This document shows, piece by piece, positions 12,278-24,516 of a stretch of 64,000 nucleotides of DNA. Positions within the stretch are counted from its first letter, which is position 1; every line of letters begins with the position of its first letter. The position numbers and the translations under genes were made by a program. The DNA comes from Doris montereyensis (taxonomy: Eukaryota > Mollusca > Gastropoda > Nudibranchia > Dorididae), in NCBI GenBank assembly GCA_037039925.1, contig JAXRKP010000006.1, positions 707,501-771,500 on the forward strand, in the 5' to 3' direction. The notes below the pieces were generated by a model that did no database searches, was not told the origin of the DNA, and worked only from the letters and a program-made list of their open reading frames with translations.

Positions 12278-12423
12278 TTAATTCGTTTGAACTTTTGCGA
12301 ATTTCTACCCTATTTTTTTTTCTGTCTCTACCACCTTTGTGGCCACAATAGAATAAAAACAAGCCATTAAATTCAGAATTTATCGAAGAATTTTTGACCT
12401 TATAAGAGATCACAATCATTAAG

Positions 12424-12660
12424 CTACGAATCGGTTTATTTGGCGACTTCAACATTCACTTCAATTCATACACTGATACATACTCAAAATAATTTAAACA
12501 TATTCTCCTCGACCTCTCTTTTATTTAACACTTCACTCAACCAACTCATTTATAAGACAAATAACATCCTGGACTGGGTTGTCCCAGTTGCGCACACTTT
12601 CTGTCAACAGTTTCTTGAATCACTATGCCATCTCGTTTGAGCGTCATACGAAAAAGCCTC
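12424..12660 (+). pseudogene. endonuclease C-terminal fragment of the LINE
   Basis: GDFNIHF (12439 onward) is the catalytic-region motif GDFN(I/L)H of APE-type endonucleases. NNILDWV matches the later GHxLDxV motif, and a frame shift leads into SFLNHYAISFE, matching the (S/D)DHxxIxF segment. At least one frame change lies between these motifs. Confidence 0.7.
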
Positions 12661-13026
12661 ACCACCTACTAAAATCGTGCTATCATCAAGGAACATCAGA
12701 CAACTTGACCTGCCAGAATTTAAAAAGTACACCATTCTGTTTTCTCTCTAGCGACGATCACGACGCAGAGATAGTAGCAAATGAGACGCTTTCAACCCTG
12801 TTGGACAAACATGCCCTTCTGACTCTGACGACCAAGTCATGAAAGAGTGCGTGTCAGTGTCAGTACCTTGGGCGTCACAAACAGTAAATGGAGCCAAATA
12901 ACGGCGACGTCAAGCTGAGCGCAAGTGGGGAAAGACGAATCTTTATTTTCATAAAAACATGTTTATTAATTAAATTAAAAACGTAAAAATGTCATTATCT
13001 CTGAAAAATTCAAATGTTTCAATAAT

Positions 13027-13960
13027 GTGACCAATGAATCTTCTACATGTAGACAATTATTTCAGGTGACCAGCAACTTATATGGTAAATCTAAAAATCT
13101 AATTATTTCCACCAACATTTTAAAACACGAATTGCCTCATCATGTTAACGATTTTTTTCTGATCAAAAGTCAAAATATTTGGATAGATCTGAATAATTCC
13201 AACAATGGAAAACAAAAAAACCCGTCTTTTCAATGTTAGATGTGTAAGTAATTTCAAATTGCTTGCAGGAGAAGATATTAAGAAAATTCTTTTGAACTTT
13301 GCTAGAAAATCATGTTTTCTTGACCCGCCCTCCGCAACATTGGTTTTCGAATGTTTAGATGAACTTCTCCCCTTTTACCACCATAATAATCGAGTCACTT
13401 TTCATCTGGCTTAGTTTCCCCATGCTTTAAAGAGGCGGATGTTCGTCCTCTGTTGAAAAAGCCTGTCCTTGACGAATATATCTTAAAACATTACAGACCA
13501 ATTTCTAACCTGAACTTTTTGTCTAAGATTCTAGAAAAAGTTGTTCTCTCACAGATACTTGACCATTTCAAAAGAACGGAACTGATTGACCAATACCAAT
13601 CGGCCTACAGATCTGTTCACAGTACGGAAACAACCTTACTTGGAATAGTGATTGATCTCTTCGATCAATGGGACAAAGGGAATGTTTCATTGCTTTGTTT
13701 ATTTGACCTGTCAGCGGCGTTTCGACACCCTTGATCACCATGTTCTTTTAACTCTATTTCTCTTTCTTTATCAGTTCCCATTCTACCTTTCGGTGTATGG
13801 ATGTTCTTTTAACCATCTTGAGAAATCTTTTGGTTTTTCTGGCCAGGTTTTATCATTGTTTTGTTCTTATATTTCTGATCGATCTCAATTAGTCATTATC
13901 GACAATTTGCTTCAGCTGTCAGAAATATTGGCGTTTACATTGACAAAACTGTAACCTTTG
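13027..13960 (+). pseudogene. reverse transcriptase fragment of the LINE
   Basis: The linker (STCRQLFQVTSNLYGKSKN) precedes FARKSCFLDPPSATLVFECL, KKPVLDEYILKHYRPISNLN, QILDHFKRTEL, YQSAYRSVHSTETTLL and LFDLSAAF. After an extra base near 13723 the frame moves and continues as DTLDHHVLL and FCSYISDRSQLV. The text then jumps straight to NIGVYIDKTVTFD near 13930, so the segment carrying GxPQGS and the YADD catalytic pair is missing. The first motif-A aspartate (in DLSAAF) is retained. Confidence 0.85.
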
Positions 13961-14506
13961 ATAGTCATATTACTAAATTAAGACTAGTATGCTTTTATGA
14001 GCTAATAAAATTGTCTAGCATTAGATCAATCATTGACAAATCTGCTGGTCAAAAGATCGCTTCGACTTTTGTACTTTCGAGGCTCGACTGTTGTAATTCT
14101 CTTTTTTTCAACCTCCGAGAACTAAAAATAAATAAACTTCAAAGAATTAAAAAAGGGTTGCATCTAAATTTAAGAAAAGCAAATTATATAACACTGATTC
14201 TGAAAAAAATTGCACTGGTTACCTATGAAGCCCAGGATCGAATACAAAGCTGCTGTGGTTGCTTTTAATTGTTTTTCAGACTCTGGCCCTTCTTACATCA
14301 ATCGATCGATTATTGCCTATAAACCATCTCATGAATTAAGATCAGCAAGTGATATTCTCGTTGTTTCTTCTGCTTTTAAATTTAACAGCTTCGATAGAAG
14401 ATCTTTTATTTATTTTTGCTCATACATCTGGATCAACCTGAACACTGATCTTAGATGTGCCAGAAATGTCAAAGACGTCGAAAAGAATTTGAAAACCCAT
14501 CTTTAA
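13925..14506 (+). pseudogene. C-terminal region of the LINE ORF2
   Basis: NIGVYIDKTVTFDSHITKL, VLSRLDCCNSLFF, KINKLQRIKKG, LHWLPMKPRIEYKA and KPSHELRS appear in order. They match the conserved post-RT region of CR1/L2-type elements (SRLDYCNSL, LHWLP, PxRxLRS). A frame change lies near 14205-14215 and the frame ends at TAA 14504-14506. Confidence 0.85.
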
Positions 14507-14510
14507 AGAA

Positions 14511-15077
14511 AAAATTTTTTTTGTTAAACAGACCTATTACCTGCTATTAATGTGTATAATTATCGATTTTAACATGTTCATTTCTATCTTGCATTGACGT
14601 TTTATACACAACCTTGCATTCCAATGCGCCCATTATTTTTATGATTTATAACCAAGCCTTGGGCCATGCATACATTTTATATTATTGCACTTTTACCTTA
14701 TGCATGTGTGATAATGCACATATATGTATGTTTCATGTTGGTCATGATCGTGTTCTTCTAGAATATTACCTTTGGACTTGTCAAGGGGTCGTGGATACAA
14801 TCAATGAAGAGTTTGTAAACTACCGATACCAGATTTCAGTGCTAACATCAACTATAGGCTCAGAGACAAAATGGGACCAGCAGTGAAATATTCTGCTCAA
14901 TAAATTACAGAAACCACTTTGAAAAACACCATGCCTCATGAAAACGTGGCATAGTTTGCTTTGAATGTATTTACTTTTACTTCATAGCAATGCAGATTTT
15001 TTTATGTCTAGTTTTTACTACTTGTCTCGTCTTTGTTCCTTATGGGTCTTTAACTTGATTACTCATACACTACAGTG
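14511..15077 (+). other. LINE 3' flank and SINE-tail remnant
   Basis: Up to about 14.9 kb there is non-coding sequence that may include the LINE 3' UTR. At about 15020-15060, 'cttgtctcgtctttgttcctta' and 'gggtctttaa' match the tail of the S1 SINEs at 34555-34585 and 35365-35395. The satellite begins directly afterwards. Confidence 0.5.
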
Positions 15078-18000
15078 TACTCTATAATAATTGTATATAT
15101 TACTTTCGACATGGCCCCTGGCTTGACTGGTGTATAATAATTGTATATATTACTTTCGACATGCCCCTGGCTTTGACTGTTGTATAATTATTGTATGTAT
15201 TACTTTCGACATGGCCCCTGGCTTGACTGTTGTATAATTATTGTATGTATTACTTTCGACATGGCCCCTGGCTTGACTGTTGTATAATTATTGTATGTAT
15301 TACTTTCGACATGGCCCCTGGCTTTGACTGTTGTATAATTATTGTATGTATTACTTTCGACATGGCCCCTGGCTTGACTGTTGTATAATTATTGTATGTA
15401 TTACTTTCGACATGGCCCCTGGCTTTAACGTATAATTATTGTATTACTTTAGACATGGCCCCTGGCTTGACTGTTGTATAATTATTGTATGTATTACTTT
15501 CGACATGGCCCCTGGCTTGACTGTTGTATAATTATTGTATGTATTACTTTCGACATGGCCCATGGACTGTTGTATAATTATTGTATGTATTACTTTCGAC
15601 ATGGCCCCTGGCTTGACTGTTGTATAATTATTGTATGTATTACTTTCGACATGGCCCCTGGCTTGACTGTTGTATAATTATTGTATGTATTACTTTCGAC
15701 ATGGCCCCTGGCTTTGACTGTTGTATAATTATTGTATGTATTACTTTCGACATGGGCCCTTGACTGGCTTGACTGTTGTATAATTATTGTATGTATTACT
15801 TTCGATGGCCCACTGTGGTATGTATTACTTTCCATGGCCCTTGGCTTGACTGTTGTATAATTATTGTATGTATTACTTTCGACATGGCCCCTGGCTTGAC
15901 TGTTGTATAATTATTGTATGTATTACTTTCGACATGGCCCCTGGCTTGACTGTTGCATAATTTGTATGTATTACTTTCGACATGCCCCTGGCTTGACTGT
16001 TGTATAATTATTGTATGTATTACTTTCGACATGGCCCCTGGCTTGACTGTTGTATAATTATTGTATGTATTACTTTGACATGGCCCCTGGCTTGACTGTT
16101 GTATAATTATTGTATGTATTACTTTCGACATGGCCCTGGCTTGACTGTTGTATAATTATTGTATGTATTACTTGACTGTTGTATAATTATTGTATGTATT
16201 ACTTTCGACATGGCCCCTGGCTTGACTGTTGTATAATTATTGTATGTATTACTTTCGACATGGCCCCTGGCTTGACTGTTGTATAATTATTGTATGTATT
16301 ACTTTCGACATCTGGACATGGCCCCTGGCTTGACTGTTGTATAATTATTGTATGTATTACTTTCGACATGGCCCCTGGCTTTGACTGTTGTATAATTATT
16401 GTATGTATTACTTTCGACATGGCCCCTGGCTTTGTTGTATAATTATTGTATGTATTGTATGACAATTGACTGTTGTATAATTATGTATTACTTTTGACAT
16501 GGCTTGACTGTTGTATAACTGTTGTATTATAATTATTGTATAATTATTGTATTACTTTCGACATGGCCCCTGGCTTGACTGTTGTATAATTATTGTATAT
16601 TACTTTCGACATGGCCCCTGCTTGACTGTTGTATAATTATAGTACTTTCGACATGACCCCTGGCTTGACCCTTGACTGTTGTATAATTATTGTGGCTTGA
16701 CTGTTGTATAATTATTGTATGTATTACTTTCGACATGGCCCCTGGCTTTGACTGTTGTATAATTATTGTATTTATTACTTTCGACATGGCCCCTGGCTTG
16801 ACTGTTGTATAATTATTGTATGTATTACTTTCTTGACATGGCCATGACCCTGGCTTTGACTGTTGTATAATTATTGTATGTATTACTTTCGACATGGCCC
16901 CTGGCTTTGACTGTTGTATAATTATTGTATGTATTACTTTTTCTTGACTGTTGTATAATTATTGTATGTATTACTTTCGACATGGCCCCTGGCTTGACTG
17001 TTGTATAATTATTGTATGTATTACTTTTGACATGGCCCCTGGCTTTGACTGTTGTATAATTATTGTATGTATTACTTTCGACATGGCCCCTGGCTTGACT
17101 GTTGTATAATTATTGTATGTATTACTTTCGACATGGACCCTGGCTTTGACTGTTGTATAATTATTGTATGTATTATTGTATTTATTACTTTCGACATGGC
17201 CCTGTGATGTATAATTATTGTATTTATTACTTTCGACATGGCGCCTGGCTTTGACTGTTGTATAATTATTGTATTTATTTTGACATGGCCCCTGGCTTGA
17301 TTGTTGTATAATTATTGTATAATTATTGTATTACTTTCGACATGGCCCCTGGCTGGCTTGACTGTTGTATAATTATTGTATGTATTACTTTATTATTGTA
17401 TGTATTACTTTTGACATGGCCCCTGGCTTGACTGTTGTATAATTATTGTATGTATTACTTTCGACATGGCCCTTGGCTTTGACTGTTGTATAATTATTGT
17501 ATGTATTACTTTCGACATGGCCCCTGGCTTTGACTGTTGTATAATTATTGTAGGTATAACTTTCGACATGGCCCCTAGCTTTGACTGTTGTATAATTATT
17601 GTAGGTATAATTTTTGACATGGCCCATGGCTTTGACTGTTGTATAATTATTGTATTTATTACTTTCGACATGGCCCCTGGCTTTGACTGTTGTATAATTA
17701 TTGTATATATTACTTTCGACATGGCCCTGGCTTTAACTGTTGTATAATTATTGTATATATTACTTTCGACATGACCCCTGGCTTTGACTGTTGTATAATT
17801 ATTGTATTTATTACTTTCGACATGGCCCCTGGCTTTGACTGTTGTATAATTATTGTATTTATTACTTTCGACATGGCCCCTGGCTTGACTGTTGTATAAT
17901 TATTGTATGTATTACTTTCGACATGGCCCCTGTTGTATAATTATTGTATGCTTTTGACCCTGGCTTTGACTGTTGTATAATTATTGTATATATTACTTTC

Positions 18001-18122
18001 GACATGACCCCTGGCTTTGCCTGTTGTATAATTATTGTAATTACTTTCGACATGGCCCCTGGCTTTGCCTGTTGTATAATTATTGTATTTATTTTTCGAC
18101 ATGGCCCTGGCTTGACTGTCGT
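15078..18122 (+). repeat. 50/51-bp satellite A, about 60 units
   Basis: The unit includes GACTGTTGTATAATTATTG, 'tatgtattactttcgacatg' and 'gcccctggctt'. It is 50 bp, or 51 bp when the join is 'gctttg'. Left and central parts are mainly 50-mers, while 17.46-17.9 kb is rich in 51-mers, which keeps one frame open as a 17-residue repeat. Many truncated or fused units occur, for example near 15825, 16440-16560 and 17190-17330. The start of the array continues from a SINE-tail remnant. Confidence 0.95.
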
Positions 18123-18221
18123 CGTAACAAACACGTGTGCGTAATGTGTTCTTGGGTTTTACAAGATTTTTCAATATTGTGGAGAAGGTCGAGAGAGAAA
18201 ACAAACAAAACGTCGTCGTCC
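18123..18221. other. spacer between satellite blocks
   Basis: About 100 bp of non-repeat sequence containing GTCGTCGTAACAAAC on the left and CGTCGTCGTCCAAC on the right, a short direct similarity at the two satellite borders. Confidence 0.6.
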
Positions 18222-20074
18222 AACTTATCGTGAGGCCTTGCAGTTCAATCGATAGTGTTATGTATTTGTAATCAAACATCGTGAGGCCTTGCAGTTCAAT
18301 CGATAGTGTTATGTATTTGTAATCAAACTTATCGTGAGGCCTTGCAGTTCAATCGATAGTGTTATGTATTTGTAATCAAATTATCGTGAGGCCTTGCAGT
18401 TCAATCGATAGTGTTATGTATTTGTAATCAAACTTATCGTGAGGCCTTGCAGTTCAATCGATAGTGTTATGTATTTGTAATCAAACTTATTGAGGTGCAG
18501 TTCAATCGATAGTGTTATGTATTTGTAATCAAACTTATCATGAGGCCTTGCAGTTCAATCGATAGTATAATTATTTGTAATCAAACTTATCGTGAGGCCT
18601 TGGCGATAGTGTTATGTATTTGCAGTGCAGTTCAATCGATAGTGTTATGTATTTGTAATCAAACTTTTGAGGCCTTGCAGTTCAATCAAACGATAGTGTT
18701 ATTATCGTGAGGCCTTGCAGTTTCGATAGTGTTATGTATATTTGTGTTACTTTGTCGATAGTGTTATGTATTTGTAATCAAACTTATCGTGAGGCCTTGC
18801 AGTTCAATCGATAGTGTTATGTATTTGTAATCAAACTTATCGTTCAGTTCAATCGATAGTGTTATGTATTTGTAATCAAACTTATCGTGAGGCCTTGCAG
18901 TTCAATCGATAGTGTTATGTATTTGTAATCAAACTTATTGAGGCCTTGCAGTTCAATCAGTATTTGTTCAAACTTATCAAGTTCAATCGATAGTGTTATG
19001 TATTTGTAATCAAACTTATCGTGAGGCCTTGCAGTGTATTTGTAATCAAACTTATCGTGAGGCCTTGCAGTTCAATCGATAGTGTTATGTATTTGTAATC
19101 AAACTTATCGTGAGGCCTTGCAGTTCAATCGATAGTGTTATGTATTTGTAATCAAACTTATCGTGAGGCCTTGCAGTTCAATCGATAGTGTTATGTATTT
19201 GTAATCAAACTTATCGTTTGCAGTTCAATCGATAGTGTTAATTTGTAATCAAACTTATCGTGAGGCCTTGCAGTTCAATCGATAGTGTTATGTATTTGTA
19301 ATCAAACTTATCGTGAGGCCTTGCAGTTCAATCGATAGTGTTATGTATTTGTAATCAAAAACAGTTCAATCGATAGTGTTAGTATTTGCTTATCTTGCAG
19401 TTCAATCGATAGTGTTATGTATTTGTAATCAAACTTATCGTGAGGCCTTGCAGTTCAATCGATAGTGTTATGTATTTGTAATCAAACTTATCGTGAGGCC
19501 TTGCAGTTCAATCGATAGTGTTATGTATTTGTAATCAAACTTATCGTGAGGCCTTGCAGTTCAATCGATAGTGTTATGTATTTGTAATCAAACTTATCGT
19601 GAGGCCTTGCAGTTCAATCGATAGTGTTATGTATTTGTAATCAAACTTATCGTGAGTATTTGCCTTGCAGTTCAATCGATAGTGTTATGTATTTGTAATC
19701 AAACTTATCGTGAGGCCTTGCAGTTCAATCGATAGTGTTATGTATTTGTAATCAAACTTATCGTGAGGCCTTGCAGTTCAATCGATAGTGTTATGTATTT
19801 GTAATCAAACTTATCGTGAGGCCTTGCAGTTCAATCGATAGTGTTATGTATTTGTAATCAAACTTATCGTGAGGCCTTGCAGTTCAATCGATAGTGTTAT
19901 GTATTTGTAATCAAACTTATCGTGAGGCCTTGCAGTTCAATCGATAGTGTTATGTATTTGTAATCAAACTTATCGTGAGGCCTTGCAGTTCAATCGATAG
20001 TGTTATGTATTTGTAATCAAACTTATCGTGAGGCCTTGCAGTTCAATCGATAGTGTTATGTATTTGTAATCAAA
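18222..20074 (+). repeat. 53-bp satellite B, about 35 units
   Basis: The unit contains TTATCGTGAGGCCTTGCAG, 'ttcaatcgatagtgttatg' and 'tatttgtaatcaaac'. The right half (19.4-20.07 kb) is almost perfectly homogeneous. The part at 18.48-19.4 kb has many truncated units. The unit is unrelated in sequence to satellite A. No open frame persists. Confidence 0.96.
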
Positions 20075-20339
20075 ACGAGATTGGTTCAAAACGCTGGCTG
20101 ACCCAGAATTTGTTTTGTTTGGGTGTCTTGTTTTGTTTCTTTGTTTATTTAACAACACTGAACTCGTTGGAAACGCAGGCCCTTCTTCACTCTTCGTTTC
20201 TCATGTGCAAATAAGTATTCAGTATAGGCATAGAAGATTGTTGTCAGAGTGTTAGTATAAAGCGTCTAACAGATAGTCGTAGAATATGCTGTTACAGGAC
20301 TTGAGAAAAACTTTGCCACAGACCCAAAATCATTAGTAT

Positions 20340-20600
20340 TTGAAATATAATTATAATGTTCATATTTCACACATACAAAGAGTATCATGTTCTGACCAAA
20401 ATGGACTAGTTATTTGTTTTGTTGCGTAACATTTTGATTGCTATGGTAACGACGGCCATATTGGATTTTAACACATCTTTTTCAAATCGCTCAAATTCAA
20501 CATGCAATTATCCAAAGTCAACTCAATTTGAGTTCTAGGAAGTATAAATAGATATCACTGTTGTATTTGATCGGTTTTTAGATATCTGGTTTGGTTATTA
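20340..20600 (-). mobile_element. dispersed repeat with GGCCGCC/GGCAACC core (family N), minus copy
   Basis: Read on the minus strand, the core 'aaaatccaatatggcc', 'gtcgttaccatagcaa' and 'acatgatactctttgtatg' matches 34990-35200 on plus in the same order. The first 100-200 bp of the match are strongest; the outer limits are unclear. It is non-coding. Confidence 0.55.
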
Positions 20601-21169
20601 AGACAAAAGTTTATTGAAAACCATCATCCACAATATCTCAAAAAACAATAGAATCAATAACTATCAGGAAAAAAATGTTAAGCCTCAAATACAAATCAAA
20701 TAACCATATGAAGAAACTATAGTCCACATTTTTTTCTCAAATGTAACGGCCTTTTTTTTTTACATTTAGCGAAATGCTTGCAAAAAAAAAGCTTCTTTTG
20801 AGAAAAACACCAATGTGTATTTCTGAAGCGCAAAACCGTTTTGCGAGCAGATCTCATAGATCTACTGTGTATCAAATTTCCCTTTATATAAATATAAATA
20901 TCACTTACTATGATAGGCGTTGACTCCATTTTCATTCCCGTTTTCTGCGCCTCCAAGAAAGGTCCTTCATGTCGCAACAAAACCATCGAAATTCAACACA
21001 TAATAGAAGATTATAAACTTAGTTTTTTTTCTATTTAACTGGAACGCGGTTCAGAGAGCAGAGTGACGACTTTTCCATAAATGAAATGATACCACCAGAT
21101 TTCACCATGAAATCAATTCCCAGAAGAAACGGTCGCAAAGGCGTCCTCTACAAATCTGCTCTTAAACAA
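20601..21169. other. non-coding stretch, nothing recognised
   Basis: AT-rich sequence with no convincing gene or repeat. Confidence 0.4.
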
Positions 21170-21358
21170 CACATTCAATTTTCATACGAAGAGAAAGTGG
21201 GAAGAAGATATAAAAGGGGCATTAAAGCAACAACAACAAAAGCTTTCAAAGAAGGCAACAGAAGATGCCGGGACAGGGCAATTAGGAGAAAGATAATTTC
21301 GGGCATCTAAACCCATACACTGAAAAGTAGAATGGGAACTGATAAAGAAAGAAAGAAA
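21170..21358 (+). mobile_element. 3' end of RTE1 element (copy C)
   Basis: The sequence from 'gagaaagt' and 'agaagatataaaa' through 'gatgccgggacagggca', 'gagaaagat' and 'gggcatct' to 'agaatgggaactgataaag' matches the last ~180 bp of RTE1 copies A (to 46212) and B (to 49498). It ends in the same GAAAGAAAGAAA tail. It is a short, 5'-truncated copy encoding only the last part of the protein (ending RRKIISGI). Confidence 0.8.
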
Positions 21359-21361
21359 AAC

Positions 21362-22040
21362 AGGTTTTTCTCAAAGTGTGTTCAAGCCATCCCCATTTTC
21401 TTCTCTTAATTTGTGCTTCTATGGGCTCTTGATGTGTTTTTCCCTAAAGTTCTTCATTAGTAGTTTTATCAAACCATTTGATGTATAGGATTTGTTTCAG
21501 ATCTGTTTATAAATATTTAAAGTCTTCTTGTAGACGTTTTACTCTTTAGTGATGCGCCATGTTTCACAGGCACACTGAAGGACTGATTTTCAGTTTGTGT
21601 CGAAAGTGCTAATTTTTTGTTTCTTAGGATGCAGTCTGTGAATTTCAACATGGTCTTAGGGTCCTAAATGCTGCTATCGTCTTCCTAATTCTGGCGCTAA
21701 TATCCTAGTCTGCCCCTCCTTGATTGCTTATGGCACTACCCAAATATATGAAGTGGTCGACAATTTCTAACTCCATTTCATCAAGTGTGATTTTGTTATT
21801 ATATAAATTATTAATTTTGAGACCTTTTGTTTTTCTTTAGTTTACATTCGGTCCCACTTTTGCTGCTTCCTTTGCCATTCTGTTTGTTTTCTTCTCGATA
21901 CCATCACGTCGATGAGAGAGTTAGCGTTACATCGTCGACAAAATGAATATACCTCAAGTTGATGAGTCTCAGATCATTGACTTCCTCGTCTGTGTCCTTT
22001 TGTTCTTTTTGATGGTTCTGTGAGGGTTTTGTTGTGAATG
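21362..22040 (-). pseudogene. RTE2-type reverse transcriptase remnant
   Basis: On the minus strand, out-of-frame pieces read in order: LRLINLRYIHFVDDVTL (motif-C region, FADD changed to FVDD), DHFIYLGSAISNQGG, DISARIRK, AAFRTLRP, KSVLQCACETWRITKE and IKRRKWGWLEHTLRK. This matches the RT-to-C-terminal part of RTE-type proteins (FADD, YLGS, SVLLYGSETW, RRKWGWxGHTLRK). Several stops and frameshifts show it is dead. Its 3' end is cut off next to RTE1 copy C, which lies in the opposite orientation. Confidence 0.75.
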
Positions 22041-22056
22041 ACTTGACATATTGAAG

Positions 22057-22290
<234 letters not shown>

Positions 22291-22770
22291 AGCTCAAAAC
22301 CGAATACACTGTATACGGACGATCACATTGCAGAGAGAAGGATGTAGACTGGGCATTTGGGCATTGATATAATTATTATTATGATACAAAGCAGTGATAG
22401 GCATACACACTTCGTTTTTATTATAGTAGCAATGCATTCATACTGCACTTTCTCACAGTATCGATGATAGGTGGGAGGTAGGTAGGCCTAAAGCCTTTGA
22501 CAGAGCAGCATGTTTACAGTCACAGAGAAAGAGCTGACGTGAAAGTCCTCATGGTAATTCACTACACACTGATGTGTTGGAGACAGAGCTCATTATCGAG
22601 CGAGACAGAAAAGCACGCGGTCCAAGAAGAACAAAAAACATAGGCGGGATACAAAGTACAAGTGGCCATGGAGCCTTTTCCATACAAGGCCTTTTTAAAA
22701 TCAGCTCATTAAAATACTACATCACTCTTGACATGATATATTAAAGGCACCATTTCGAGATTTCAGGTCA

Positions 22771-22773
<3 letters not shown>
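22291..22773. other. non-coding stretch, nothing recognised
   Basis: No gene or repeat was identified. Confidence 0.4.
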
Positions 22774-22860
<87 letters not shown>

Positions 22861-22871
22861 CTATATATATA
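22774..22871. repeat. (AT)n microsatellite
   Basis: A TA dinucleotide tract with one TG interruption near its right end. Confidence 0.97.
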
Positions 22872-23085
22872 TTAACAATTTAATTTCTCTTCCTCTTGGT
22901 TTAATGTTTACTTCTAATAGCCATGGCTTATAAATTTCCAACTTTCTAGTAGCTTTTCCTGCCTTGTATGCATTAGGAGGCTTACTCCTGCTTTAGCTAT
23001 ATCTACTCTTGATAAATTGTTGTCATTTTTTATTTGATTTACACACATCCACAAATAAGGTGATCTCCGGGTTTTTCGTAAGATT

Positions 23086-23315
23086 TAGGTTTTGTCTGGA
23101 CGGTCCTGTGAGCAGCCAAGGAACTTTGTGCACAGTGTTGTGATCTGCACAAGGAAGCTTACATTCTCAACCGACTCAAAACAGGTTGCAACTACACCAA
23201 TTTCGGACGATAAAAAGGAGGTCTCGTGTGCAGATCACAACACTCTGTACACGAAGTCCCTTGGCTATTCACAGGACCGTCCTGGCAAAATTTAAGTTCC
23301 TACCAATACCTCGAG

Positions 23316-23322
<7 letters not shown>
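23086..23322. repeat. inverted pair of repeat R
   Basis: The left arm (about 23090-23158) reads 'acggtcctgtgagcagccaa', 'ggaactttgtgcaca' and 'gtgttgtgatctgcaca'. The right arm (about 23224-23290) is its reverse complement: 'gtgtgcagatcacaacac', 'tctgtacacgaagtccc', 'ttggctattcacaggaccgt'. The arms are about 65 bp, with a few mismatches, around a spacer of about 70 bp. The pair may fold as a hairpin. Confidence 0.85.

Positions 23323-23396
<74 letters not shown>
23321..23396. repeat. (CT)n microsatellite
   Basis: A pure CT tract that begins right after the end of repeat R. Confidence 0.97.
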
Positions 23397-23402
<6 letters not shown>

Positions 23403-23461
23403 CCCAATGCACACATCTGTTCATGCGCAGACACATACCCCGAGATCACCTCTCTACCCCC

Positions 23462-24248
<787 letters not shown>

Positions 24249-24293
24249 CACGTGTTTGATAGGGAAGATTCAATTTTCCCTATCAAACACGTG
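24249..24293. repeat. perfect 18-bp inverted repeat (hairpin)
   Basis: The arm CACGTGTTTGATAGGGAA at 24249-24266 is exactly reverse-complemented at 24276-24293, with a 9-bp loop. Each arm ends in the palindrome CACGTG. No T-tract or gene next to it suggests a terminator or miRNA precursor, although a small-RNA hairpin cannot be excluded. Confidence 0.9.
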
Positions 24294-24516
24294 GATAGTG
24301 TATAGTATTATTTCCTAAAAAATGAAGATAAATATTATTTTCTAAATTATAGAGAAACACCGAATTCTGCTCCAGTCTGACCCTAATTGGATGATGCTGA
24401 TTTCAACAATGTTATTAGATTTTTTTCTACGATCAACGGCCGCTCTGATATGGTCATTTGAAAATGTCCCTAGTCCACCCCAGACATCACGGCGCCACGC
24501 CTTGTGACAAGACGCG

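Larger units (their letters stand above)
11119..14510 (+). mobile_element. decayed CR1/L2-type non-LTR retrotransposon (LINE)
   Basis: Fragments of one ORF2-like protein follow in the expected order: an N-terminal segment with YTPAQLRPF and RGRRGGK (11119-11340), an AP-like endonuclease with FFLTENWIKSKG (near 11550) and GDFNIHF (near 12439), a linker, a reverse transcriptase with HYRPISNLNFLSKILEKVV (about 13490) and DLSAAF, and the C-terminal region with SRLDCCNSL and LHWLP. Motif wording is typical of the CR1/L2/Rex group. The copy is dead: a C-tract and a minisatellite interrupt the endonuclease, there are stops and frameshifts, and the catalytic YADD segment of the RT is deleted. The last open segment ends at 14506; the 3' UTR probably runs on toward 14.9 kb. 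Confidence 0.88.

Noticed and set aside
15474..18279. Repeated peptides (HTIIIQQS..., CCIIIVYITFDMAPG...) as possible repeat proteins
   Set aside because: They follow the 50/51-bp satellite unit, occur on both strands and break whenever the unit length changes.
18222..20074. CRISPR array (regular repeats)
   Set aside because: The 53-bp units are contiguous with no unique spacers, and the setting is eukaryotic.
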